DNA from: a virus
Direction: 5' to 3' (one strand)
Virus record (IMG/VR): IMGVR_UViG_3300045425_000063
Location: 1 to 62,078 of that record
Length of the DNA stretch: 62,078 nucleotides
The notes beneath the pieces are model-generated. The model was not told where the DNA came from and did not search any database. It worked only from the letters and a program-made list of their open reading frames with translations. Positions within the stretch are counted from its first letter, which is position 1, and every line of letters begins with the position of its first letter. The position numbers and the translations under genes were made by a program. Of the stretch, positions 1-6,473 are shown one piece after another.

Positions 1-172
1 TCACAGAGAAGACTGGAACGCACCGATACATAACATTCTCAAGGCAATAGATAATCACACTCACGAGTACTTCAGGAGTGGTGATGAATGGCATCTAAAT
101 AAGGCACAAGAACTCAGAAAATATGTTGCTGAGTTGAAGGAATGGATACACCAAACCGAAGGACGATTATGA
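1..172 (+). CDS. 3' end of an unidentified phage gene (partial)
   Basis: An open frame runs in from the left edge (first full codon at 2) and stops at 170-172 (TGA). It encodes 56 residues that are polar and rich in His, Glu and Lys, with no recognisable motif. The stop overlaps the next start codon as ATGA, so the two genes are probably translationally coupled. I do not recognise the protein and its N-terminus lies outside the window. Confidence 0.6.
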   Translation, partial: HREDWNAPIHNILKAIDNHTHEYFRSGDEWHLNKAQELRKYVAELKEWIHQTEGRL

Positions 173-462
173 AATTCAAATATCCAACACTTGATAATAT
201 AGTTCCTGTGATGGTTGCATTTGTAGCAGCAGCAATTGTTGGAATGACTTTCACAAATTATGTAATATGTAATTTCAAGGTAATGACTAGTTTACATTAT
301 CTGTATCTTGTAAAGGCATTTGATAAAAGTGGAGCAAAACCTCCAAGTAAATGTGACGATAATACATCAGAATCAATTCAAGTTTTGATGTCTCTTCTGG
401 CAACTATTATTGCTTTGAAGGCAAATTTAAATAAAAAACCTGAAGAAAAAGAAAATGACTGA
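169..462 (+). CDS. Small membrane protein of unknown function
   Basis: Encodes 97 residues beginning MKFKYPTLDN. An in-frame ATG at 142 would lengthen it, but the ATG at 169 overlaps the upstream stop (ATGA) as in the rest of this block, so I chose 169. Two hydrophobic segments are visible, at about residues 10-28 and 68-86, and the tail is charged (EEKEND). It is probably an inner-membrane protein. It overlaps the next small gene by 8 bases. No family is recognised. Confidence 0.65.
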   Translation: MKFKYPTLDNIVPVMVAFVAAAIVGMTFTNYVICNFKVMTSLHYLYLVKAFDKSGAKPPSKCDDNTSESIQVLMSLLATIIALKANLNKKPEEKEND

Positions 463-565
463 CCCAGTATGGAGTGTAAATATACTATTAGGTATTGGAC
501 TTGCCGGTGCTGCTTATATCATTTACTATATACTTAAATTAGCATACGACGAAGATAATGTATAA
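455..565 (+). CDS. Tiny single-span membrane peptide
   Basis: A 36-codon frame starts at the ATG at 455 and encodes MTDPVWSVNI, then a hydrophobic Gly/Ala/Tyr/Ile helix (about residues 8-28), then an acidic tail. It overlaps the gene before it by 8 bases and the nuclease after it by 8 bases, which is the strongest argument that it is translated. The function is unknown. Confidence 0.55.
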   Translation: MTDPVWSVNILLGIGLAGAAYIIYYILKLAYDEDNV

Positions 566-899
566 CTATAGAATCAAGAAGATAGAAAGAATTGTTGATG
601 GTGACACATTAGATGTTTCAATAGATTTGGGATTCAATCTTACAACTGTTCAAAGAGTTCGTCTCAAAGGTATTAATGCAGCAGAAACAAGAACCAAAGA
701 CCTTAAAGAAAAAGCAGAAGGTCTTGCGACAAAAGAGTGGTTAAAAAAAGAACTGTCCCGAGAAGGTGAATGGGTAATTGAAACTTTCAAAGAAGATAAG
801 TATGGAAGGATACTCGGCACTCTTTATTTTGTGGGAGATCCAGTTACGGTGAATGAGAGAATGATAAATGAAGGAATAGCAAAACCTTTTATGGTGTAG
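558..899 (+). CDS. Staphylococcal nuclease-like (thermonuclease) protein
   Basis: This 113-residue protein has the SNase fold signature: RIVDGDTLDV (D14, D16), RVRLKGINAAET (R35, E43) and DKYGRILGT (R84). The positions track the metal-binding and catalytic Asp21, Arg35, Glu43 and Arg87 of staphylococcal nuclease. The second calcium ligand (Asp40) is Asn here. There is no signal peptide, so it would act in the host cytoplasm, plausibly in nucleic-acid degradation or nucleotide recycling. The last 11 bases overlap the convergent lysozyme gene. Confidence 0.85.
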   Translation: MYNYRIKKIERIVDGDTLDVSIDLGFNLTTVQRVRLKGINAAETRTKDLKEKAEGLATKEWLKKELSREGEWVIETFKEDKYGRILGTLYFVGDPVTVNERMINEGIAKPFMV

Positions 900-1506
900 A
901 CCAAAGTTTTCCTTCTGCTTTTCTCCTTCTTAATAATCCTGCTTCAACATTAGTTCCAGGATTACGATAGAGTTTAAGTGCTTCCGGAACTTTATCCCAT
1001 TCCTTATTCTTTAGGACTCTTGTAATAGTATTGAAGTCAGGATTACCATAAAAATCTGCACCGAGATTATAAGCAAAGCAAAGTAGAGCCCCTTTTTGAC
1101 TGTCATTCATTTCACTCCAGTAAGGTATTTTTTGGAGAGCAGGAATAAACTCACGGCGAAGTTGATAGTAGAACAAATCATCTGCTTCTTCTTGAGTAAT
1201 TTTATTCCCAATCATAAATCGGGTTCCATCCTTTCTACGAGTGCTTCCCCATCCAATCGTGATGGGCAAACCACCTGTAAGAGGATCATAATATGCTTTG
1301 AGATGACATTTTTCAAATTCCTTGATAAGGGCAATACCTTGAAGTGGTAGTCCATCAAGTGTTGGTTCTATCTTTTGATTTCTATAAATCCTAGCAAACT
1401 CATCCAAGATTTCTTTGTGAACTGATGCCTGAAGAAATGCCCAGGCACGATTTTGATGCTCTAGGTCTTTATGGTTCTCTACGGCATCTATGAATTTTAT
1501 AGTCAT
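889..1506 (-). CDS. T4-type lysozyme (glycoside hydrolase 24)
   Basis: The 205-residue protein carries a phage lysozyme domain from about residue 55 to the end. EFEKCHLKAYYD supplies the catalytic pair E65 and D74 (same 9-residue spacing as T4 E11 and D20), and ITIGWGST gives the conserved Thr-Ile-Gly-x-Gly. The first 55 residues are a helical extension of unknown role. The start at 1506 is preferred over 1524 because GGGAGG lies 8 bases upstream and ATGA overlaps the C39 peptidase stop. It probably cleaves peptidoglycan, either in lysis or as a virion enzyme. No signal peptide is seen, so export would need a holin or virion packaging. Confidence 0.85.
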   Translation of the reverse strand: MTIKFIDAVENHKDLEHQNRAWAFLQASVHKEILDEFARIYRNQKIEPTLDGLPLQGIALIKEFEKCHLKAYYDPLTGGLPITIGWGSTRRKDGTRFMIGNKITQEEADDLFYYQLRREFIPALQKIPYWSEMNDSQKGALLCFAYNLGADFYGNPDFNTITRVLKNKEWDKVPEALKLYRNPGTNVEAGLLRRRKAEGKLWSTP

Positions 1507-2195
1507 TTGAAAATCCTCCCCCAACCAGTCTTATCTTTTCCTTTCGTCAACCAACGATAAGTTAGGTCTGACTTCTTATATACGGCACCTTTACCATTCG
1601 TGACTGCTCCTGTGTATCCATCGTTCAGAGAACCATAAGGGTCATTAACCGCATAGTCATCACCTTTCTTACCAATCACTACAACCATATGCCCGCCAGT
1701 AGGAGAAGATAAAGTGCCACGATGGAGTATGCCAATAACAACGGGTCTCCCAGCAGACAACTCACGATCAAGGTCAGCAAACCCAAGATTATACCTAAAC
1801 TCAGACTTAACTCCGTAAGAAGCAAGAACTTTGGTCTGAACTGAGTGGTCAGTTGTATCACCGACTGCGAATACTTTCTGAACATAAGCATCATCACCTT
1901 TTGCTCCTACTAAAGTTCCCGGTTTAAAATACTCAAGACACATAGCACAGGAAGAACTATTACAAGTACGATTAGCGTCTCGATAATTATCTGTTTGAGG
2001 ATAGTAGGGAACATTTAGAATTCCTGGAATTACTACTTCTACTTTTGTTCTATAAATCTTCACCCAATTAGCAGTATCTTCCATCAGGTCTGGAGATTTA
2101 CTTACCAAATCAACCTCAAGTTGCTCTACTGCCGCAACGTGCTTTGGGTTCTTTGGATCGTAAAATTGAAAAAAGTTGTGAAGATCTATTCTCAT
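1503..2195 (-). CDS. C39-like cysteine peptidase, putative cell-wall hydrolase
   Basis: The 230-residue protein has the C39-like triad: Q67 before the helix with C83 (SSCAMC), H169 (GGHMVVV) and D185 (VNDPYGS). An N-terminal stretch (1-58) precedes the catalytic domain. Families of this type cleave peptides, and in phages they often cut cross-links in peptidoglycan. Overlap with the lysozyme gene (ATGA) suggests the two enzymes are made together and attack peptide and glycan bonds of the same wall. No signal peptide is seen. The exact substrate is inferred. Confidence 0.75.
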   Translation of the reverse strand: MRIDLHNFFQFYDPKNPKHVAAVEQLEVDLVSKSPDLMEDTANWVKIYRTKVEVVIPGILNVPYYPQTDNYRDANRTCNSSSCAMCLEYFKPGTLVGAKGDDAYVQKVFAVGDTTDHSVQTKVLASYGVKSEFRYNLGFADLDRELSAGRPVVIGILHRGTLSSPTGGHMVVVIGKKGDDYAVNDPYGSLNDGYTGAVTNGKGAVYKKSDLTYRWLTKGKDKTGWGRIFK

Positions 2196-2225
2196 TATTC
2201 GCTCTCATATATCATAATTTATTTA

Positions 2226-2387
2226 TTAACGGGAATACTCATTAATCTTATCCAATACCATATTTAAGTATTGGTCCGCAAGTGCTTTTGGGTCTGAAGT
2301 ATATCCAATATGTTCAGTCTGAAGTTTCTGCTTCAACTTCAGAACCTGATACTTCATTTCTTCCTTAGTCAATTGTCCTCTGGGCAT
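2226..2387 (-). CDS. Small conserved cyanophage protein
   Basis: A 53-codon gene encodes MPRGQLTKEE followed by a Lys/Gln-rich helix and a C-terminal helix ending NEYSR. I recognise the N-terminal pattern as typical of small proteins found across T4-like cyanophages, but no function is known to me. It lies between the peptidase and hli genes on the same strand and is probably soluble and helical. Confidence 0.65.
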   Translation of the reverse strand: MPRGQLTKEEMKYQVLKLKQKLQTEHIGYTSDPKALADQYLNMVLDKINEYSR

Positions 2388-2432
2388 ACAAAAAATCCTT
2401 CTTTCCGTATTTAGAGAGAAGGATTGATATTG

Positions 2433-2519
2433 CTATTTTTTATTTGAGAGTTTCAATACATTTAGTAGTATTGCCGATATGAATACTCCACAAAATATTG
2501 AGAGAATATCAGAAGTCAA
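2433..2519 (-). CDS. Possible 28-residue membrane peptide with TTG start
   Basis: A TTG codon overlaps the hli stop (TTGA) and opens a 28-codon frame with a hydrophobic helix over about residues 4-22 and a basic end (NKK). The same overlap style links the neighbouring hli and membrane-peptide genes, which favours translation. No ATG or strong ribosome site is present, so this is tentative. It is reminiscent in size of small photosystem or cytochrome subunits but matches none that I can name. Confidence 0.3.
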   Translation of the reverse strand: MTSDILSIFCGVFISAILLNVLKLSNKK

Positions 2520-2635
2520 AACACTCCTGGAAGAATTTGCCCGGTGGTAAGATAAGTACCCACGGCAATTACGAAGCCCAACATCGCAAGTCTTCCGTTT
2601 AAAATTTCTGCCTCAGGCGTAAATCCAAATTTCAT
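2516..2635 (-). CDS. hli: High-light-inducible protein (short form)
   Basis: This 39-residue protein contains the chlorophyll-binding helix AEILNGRLAMLGF (E10, N13, R15), the signature of Hli/ELIP proteins. Hli proteins sit in the thylakoid membrane, bind pigment and protect photosystem II from excess light. Phage copies are thought to keep photosynthesis running during infection. GGAG lies 8 bases upstream of the ATG. It is the third gene of a four-gene cassette started by the promoter at 2967-2995. Confidence 0.9.
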   Translation of the reverse strand: MKFGFTPEAEILNGRLAMLGFVIAVGTYLTTGQILPGVF

Positions 2636-2646
2636 TTTGTTTCTCC

Positions 2647-2733
2647 TTAGTAAGTGTCGGAAAGTTGATTGATAGAGTGTGCCAGGAGCACAAGGAAAGC
2701 AATAATCGTTACGGTAAAAATGAGTTCGTTCAT
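2647..2733 (-). CDS. 28-residue single-span membrane peptide in the hli cassette
   Basis: The frame encodes MNELIFTVTI then a leucine-rich membrane helix and a short polar tail. Its ATG overlaps the upstream hli stop (ATGA), so it is probably co-translated with that gene. It may be a partner of the Hli proteins or a photosystem-type small subunit. That role is inferred from position only. Confidence 0.55.
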   Translation of the reverse strand: MNELIFTVTIIAFLVLLAHSINQLSDTY

Positions 2734-2942
2734 CAGATTACACCAAAGAAGAGGTGTCCGGTGAGCGCATAAGAAACAACTGCGGCAACAAATCCTAGCA
2801 TAGCAAATCTTGAATTTGCTTTTTCTGCCCTTTCGGCATAAGTCTCAAGTGCATAACGCTCTGCATCGGTTGGAGACACATACATTTCAGGTTCCTTTGC
2901 GAACAGGTTTTGTTGCCCGTGCTCATTGGTCGTAACGGTCAT
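2733..2942 (-). CDS. hli: High-light-inducible protein (long form)
   Basis: The 69-residue protein has a polar N-terminal half and a C-terminal chlorophyll-binding helix, AEKANSRFAMLGF (E40, N43, R45), ending LTGHLFFGVI. It is the first gene of the cassette. A consensus sigma70-type promoter lies about 25 bases upstream, so expression is probably early. The job is photoprotection of photosystem II in the infected cell, known for the family and inferred here. Confidence 0.9.
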   Translation of the reverse strand: MTVTTNEHGQQNLFAKEPEMYVSPTDAERYALETYAERAEKANSRFAMLGFVAAVVSYALTGHLFFGVI

Positions 2943-2966
2943 TGTAGTTGTATTAAGAACTATGTC

Positions 2967-2995
2967 ATTATATAGGAAACCAAAAGAAAAGTCAA
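2967..2995 (-). promoter_or_regulatory. Sigma70-type early promoter for the hli cassette
   Basis: Reading on the minus strand, TTGACT (2990-2995) and TATAAT (2967-2972) are separated by exactly 17 bp. The -35 box lies in the distal arm of the hairpin that follows pstS, so terminator and promoter share DNA. Confidence 0.8.
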
Positions 2996-3009
2996 GGATA
3001 TCTTGACTT
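2981..3009 (-). terminator. Weak terminator downstream of pstS
   Basis: A perfect 8-bp stem (2989-2996 with 3002-3009, 5-base loop) is followed on the minus strand by a T-rich tail with one C. It lies 15 bases past the pstS stop. Confidence 0.6.
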
Positions 3010-3023
3010 AACTTTGTTAGGTT

Positions 3024-3986
3024 TTACTGACTAATGCGCTTCACAGCAATTCTTGATTTGTTGAGAATGCTACCGGCAAGGGGAATATAACCCAAGTCAT
3101 CAGCAATCATTTGTGCCTTAGAACTCAGAGCATAATTGAGTGCCTTTTGAATGTCACCAGTCTTTGCACCATTTCCAGTCTTATAGGCAAGAATCCAAGT
3201 CAGAGTAGAGATAGGATAAGCACCAGAGGCAGAAGGATTAGGATTTTCTCCGGCAAGATTACTATCAAGAGTAATACTGTTCAGAGCAATAGCACCAGAC
3301 TTAGCAGTAGGAAGAACAAACTGCCCTGCCTTATTTTGAACTGCTGCTGTCTGAAGTTTATTTGCTTTCACAAATCCAGTATTCACATAACCAATAGAAC
3401 CAGGAGTGGTCTTAAGAGTACCAGAAACACCTTCGTTTCCTTTACCACCAATACCAACAGGCCATTTTACTGACTTACCAACTCCAGGTTTCCAACCACC
3501 AAAAGCATCCAGAGAATTAGTAAATGCAAAAGTAGTTCCAGAACCATCAGAACGATGAACCACAATAATAGGTCCAGCAGCACATCCAAGTGCCTTCCAG
3601 TTCTTGATGGTTCCAGAAAACACATCTACAGTTTGCTTCTGAGTGAGTTTCAGAGTGCATCCAGGTTTGTTATAAGCAACGGCAATAGTTCCACCCACCA
3701 TAGGGATTTGAACAACGCCACGCTTAACTTTACTTGCCTCTTTTGACGAAATAGGTTCATCAGAGGCGCCGAAATCGACAGTTCCTGCAATATATTGACG
3801 GACACCGGAACCAGAACCAACTGACTGATAATTCACACGATTGCCAGTTTCAGTAGCATAACCTTGGAACCATCGTTGGTAAATAGGTGCTGGAAAGGTG
3901 GCACCAGCACCATTCAAAGCAGGTCCAGCAAGAGCGGCAACAGGAGCAGCAACCAGACCAACAGCAATAAGATTTTTGAGTTTCAT
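3024..3986 (-). CDS. pstS: PstS-type periplasmic phosphate-binding protein
   Basis: The 320-residue protein begins with a signal peptide (MKLKNLIAVG...ALAG) and contains the phosphate-binding signatures GAGATFPAPIYQ near residue 27, SVGSGSG near residue 55, DFGASDEP and HRSDGSGTT. It would bind phosphate in the host periplasm and feed the host PstCAB transporter, raising phosphate supply for phage DNA synthesis. A PHO-box-like tandem repeat lies upstream, so the gene is probably controlled by host PhoB. pstS is a known cyanophage auxiliary gene. Confidence 0.95.
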   Translation of the reverse strand: MKLKNLIAVGLVAAPVAALAGPALNGAGATFPAPIYQRWFQGYATETGNRVNYQSVGSGSGVRQYIAGTVDFGASDEPISSKEASKVKRGVVQIPMVGGTIAVAYNKPGCTLKLTQKQTVDVFSGTIKNWKALGCAAGPIIVVHRSDGSGTTFAFTNSLDAFGGWKPGVGKSVKWPVGIGGKGNEGVSGTLKTTPGSIGYVNTGFVKANKLQTAAVQNKAGQFVLPTAKSGAIALNSITLDSNLAGENPNPSASGAYPISTLTWILAYKTGNGAKTGDIQKALNYALSSKAQMIADDLGYIPLAGSILNKSRIAVKRISQ

Positions 3987-4024
3987 AAAAAGTGAATAAC
4001 TACAAAGTAATTGTAATATGAGAA

Positions 4025-4054
4025 AGAACTAAAGTCCACTAAGATTTGGTTAAG
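4025..4054 (-). promoter_or_regulatory. PHO-box-like tandem repeat upstream of pstS
   Basis: On the minus strand three 8-base repeats in 11-bp register are seen: CTTAACCA, CTTAGTGG and TTAGTTCT, separated by AAT and ACT. This matches the cyanobacterial PhoB-site layout (CTTAACC-like, 8+3 bp). The array starts right at the U-tract of the porin terminator and ends 38 bases before the pstS start codon. Confidence 0.65.
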
Positions 4055-4085
4055 ACAAAAAAAGCACCCAAAGAATGGGTGCTTT
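4055..4085 (-). terminator. Intrinsic terminator of the porin gene
   Basis: A 10-bp perfect stem (4061-4070 with 4076-4085, 5-base loop) is followed on the minus strand by seven T residues. It lies 22 bases after the porin stop. Confidence 0.9.
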
Positions 4086-4107
4086 CACTCATATTATGAG
4101 TTGTTTA

Positions 4108-5589
4108 TCAGAATGTGAACTTGGTCTGAACCACTCCACCCCAAGCAGATTCATTTTGGAATCTTTGGTTGTTGCTCACATAGAAGAGAGCAGGAGTGAT
4201 GCTGATGTTATCGGTTACTTGGAACTTATAGAAGACCTCAAGCATTGAGGCATCATCAGAAATGTTTTCCGAGTTTCCAGGTTGACCCACAGCAATACCA
4301 GCAGAGTTGCCTTTGGCAAATACATCAGACCACTGAAGACCGACATACCAGGAATCGGAATCGGTGGCACCAGTTTTAGAACCTTTACCACTTACACCAT
4401 TATAACCATAACCTGCCGAGATAGAAGGAATGAACCCACTCTGGGAAGGTTGCCAATAAGCACTCAGAGCAATGCTGTTGCTTTCTTGACCTGCTACAAG
4501 GGCACCAGAACCACCTATGGGGGCGTTGAAGGTGCGTACACGAGAACCCTCAGTACCATAACGGTAACCGACTGCAGCACCCCACTGAGGGGCACGATAA
4601 CCTACCTGAGCAAGGAAGTTCAGAGCACCATCAGAATTGAAGACTCCAGTTTCGGTACTATCACCATCTTGAGCAACATAGTTCAGACCAGCAATGAAAC
4701 CACCCTGACCTTTTTGGGTGGGTTGCTTCCACTGAGCACCAAAACCAGCACCAGTTGCCTTGTTATAGACACCAGGAGCACCGGCAAGTTGGAAGAAGTC
4801 CAAGATTTCCGACTTATAAGCAGTGGGAACCCAGGTCATCTCAGTGTTACGAACCAGAGGACCAGCAGTTAGAGTAATACTCTTAGTGACTGGGAACTGA
4901 TAGTAAAGGCGGTCAATAGTTACTTGATCAGCAAGAGATTCTGCCTTATCAAGTTTGAACAAAGAAGAACTGGAACCAAAAGGATCGGAACCGAAGTTAC
5001 CAGAACGAAGACGAGTACGGAGCAGGTCCTTACCAGTAAACGAGGTATCAAAGTTCAGACGCAGATCATAGTTGAATGCGGTGTTACCCACATCACCACC
5101 TTTGTTGGTTTTCAGACCAGGAACACCACCAAGAATAAAGTTTGCCTCACCCTTGAGTTTAGTAGTGGTAGAGAATTGTGTTGCTTCCAAGTTTCCAACA
5201 CGATTATCTAGACCATCTACACGACCCTTGAGTACGGTAAGTTCACTCCTGAATTCGTTCAGCAGTCGTTGAAGTTCATCTGTAGTTTCAGTTACACGAT
5301 CCAGGCAGGCATTCAGCAGTGCTGCTGCTTCAAAGCGGGTCATTGCCTGACCACCTTTGTATGTGCCATTAGGATAACCAGCAACGCAACCATAACGGTC
5401 TACGAGGTTGGTAAGTGCCTGATATGCCCAATCAGTAGGTTGGACATCAGAGAATTGAGTAATACTTGTGACCTGTGCTGCCGAAGCATACTTATTGACA
5501 TCCTCAGTATTGAGTTCTGCAGCATTCACCGCAGGAGCAACAAGACCCAGAGCAACAGGGACGAGCATTAGTTTTTTAAGAAAATTCAT
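4108..5589 (-). CDS. Cyanobacterial SLH/OprB-type outer-membrane porin
   Basis: The 493-residue protein has a signal peptide ending near AVNA (residue 23), then an SLH domain (FSDVQPTDWAYQAL, YGCVAGYP, AMTRFEAAALLNACL), a short coiled coil (about 100-135) and a long beta-barrel with alternating polar and aromatic residues. It ends in Phe (TKFTF), the usual outer-membrane assembly signal. This is the architecture of the main porins of Synechococcus. It would insert in the host outer membrane and change small-solute uptake. Its position beside pstS suggests a link with phosphate nutrition, which is an inference. Confidence 0.85.
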   Translation of the reverse strand: MNFLKKLMLVPVALGLVAPAVNAAELNTEDVNKYASAAQVTSITQFSDVQPTDWAYQALTNLVDRYGCVAGYPNGTYKGGQAMTRFEAAALLNACLDRVTETTDELQRLLNEFRSELTVLKGRVDGLDNRVGNLEATQFSTTTKLKGEANFILGGVPGLKTNKGGDVGNTAFNYDLRLNFDTSFTGKDLLRTRLRSGNFGSDPFGSSSSLFKLDKAESLADQVTIDRLYYQFPVTKSITLTAGPLVRNTEMTWVPTAYKSEILDFFQLAGAPGVYNKATGAGFGAQWKQPTQKGQGGFIAGLNYVAQDGDSTETGVFNSDGALNFLAQVGYRAPQWGAAVGYRYGTEGSRVRTFNAPIGGSGALVAGQESNSIALSAYWQPSQSGFIPSISAGYGYNGVSGKGSKTGATDSDSWYVGLQWSDVFAKGNSAGIAVGQPGNSENISDDASMLEVFYKFQVTDNISITPALFYVSNNQRFQNESAWGGVVQTKFTF

Positions 5590-5651
5590 AAATGTGTTTT
5601 AAATTAAACTACAAGTGTTAAGAAATCTTACTGGATTTCTTGAACGTATTT

Positions 5652-5680
5652 AGTATAGAGCAATGCTTGGTGTTTGTCAA
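5652..5680 (-). promoter_or_regulatory. Sigma70-type promoter for the porin gene
   Basis: TTGACA (5675-5680) and TATACT (5652-5657) are separated by 17 bp on the minus strand. The -35 box contains the TGA stop of the upstream glycosyltransferase. An 8-bp inverted repeat (5620-5627 with 5634-5641) would form a hairpin at the extreme 5' end of the transcript. Confidence 0.8.
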
Positions 5681-6465
5681 GCGTTTGATTCTGGTTGAGT
5701 AATCCGATTTAAATATGGGTCATATGTCATCATCTGATCAATACTAAATTCAGATCCACTAGTTTGCCAGAAGTTCATCAGACCATCATGACTATTTTTG
5801 TGAAATATTTCTATGTGTTCAGGATGAATAGCAGATCCCATATCTAGACGATATAGAAAAATGGGAACGCTATAGGTTTTTCCAGATTCAAAAATAAGAT
5901 CTTCAGAAACTGCTCTAGGTTTTACTCCATTATCAAGTTTATATTTTTCACCTCTAATGTGGTGCTTAATAATTTTTCCCGCATGATGCCTAGTAATAAG
6001 ATATGCTGCTGCAGAAAAATCATTAACAAATCTCACATGAAGATTTACATGAATATTACCAGTACAAATAGTAGTTAATTGTACAGAATCCCAGTCATAA
6101 GGAAGTTTAGATACAAAATCATTCCAAGTAAAATTCCAGTGCTTAACGGGGTCAAAACTTACATCATCTTCTAAAATAAGAACATATGGGTGAGTAGTCT
6201 CTTCATAAAAATGTTTAATTGCTTTCAAATGAGAAAGAACGCACCCAACTTCATTTTGAGACATGTTATCAGGGATCCTTCCTTTTAAATATGAAGCAAC
6301 ATCATCGTCCCTTCCATCATATCCTGAGATTCTATGATGATTATTAATTTCCCAATAATTAAAGTGATTTTCTATATACTCTCTTCTATGAGTATCAGAA
6401 TCTAAATTCAACCAATATATTGGAGGAATATTTTTAAGTTTAAATGTTGATTTATTTTTATCCAT
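5677..6465 (-). CDS. Glycosyltransferase family 25 (LPS-type)
   Basis: The 262-residue protein starts its domain with PPIYWLNLDSDTHRREYI, then HLKAIKHF and PYVLILEDDVSF, the GT25 pattern seen in LPS galactosyl/glucosyl transferases and cyanophage homologues. The Asp pair in LEDDV is the likely metal/nucleotide-sugar site. It is the last gene of the seven-gene sugar cluster that begins with gmd. It probably adds a hexose to a surface glycan, with donor and acceptor unknown. Confidence 0.75.
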   Translation of the reverse strand: MDKNKSTFKLKNIPPIYWLNLDSDTHRREYIENHFNYWEINNHHRISGYDGRDDDVASYLKGRIPDNMSQNEVGCVLSHLKAIKHFYEETTHPYVLILEDDVSFDPVKHWNFTWNDFVSKLPYDWDSVQLTTICTGNIHVNLHVRFVNDFSAAAYLITRHHAGKIIKHHIRGEKYKLDNGVKPRAVSEDLIFESGKTYSVPIFLYRLDMGSAIHPEHIEIFHKNSHDGLMNFWQTSGSEFSIDQMMTYDPYLNRITQPESNA

Positions 6466-6473
6466 AAATTTAA

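Noticed and set aside
4282-4872. Long open frame on the plus strand inside the porin gene
   Set aside because: It is antisense to a full-length porin with clear domains, has no ribosome site or homology, and is Thr/Ile/Ser-rich as expected from a complement.
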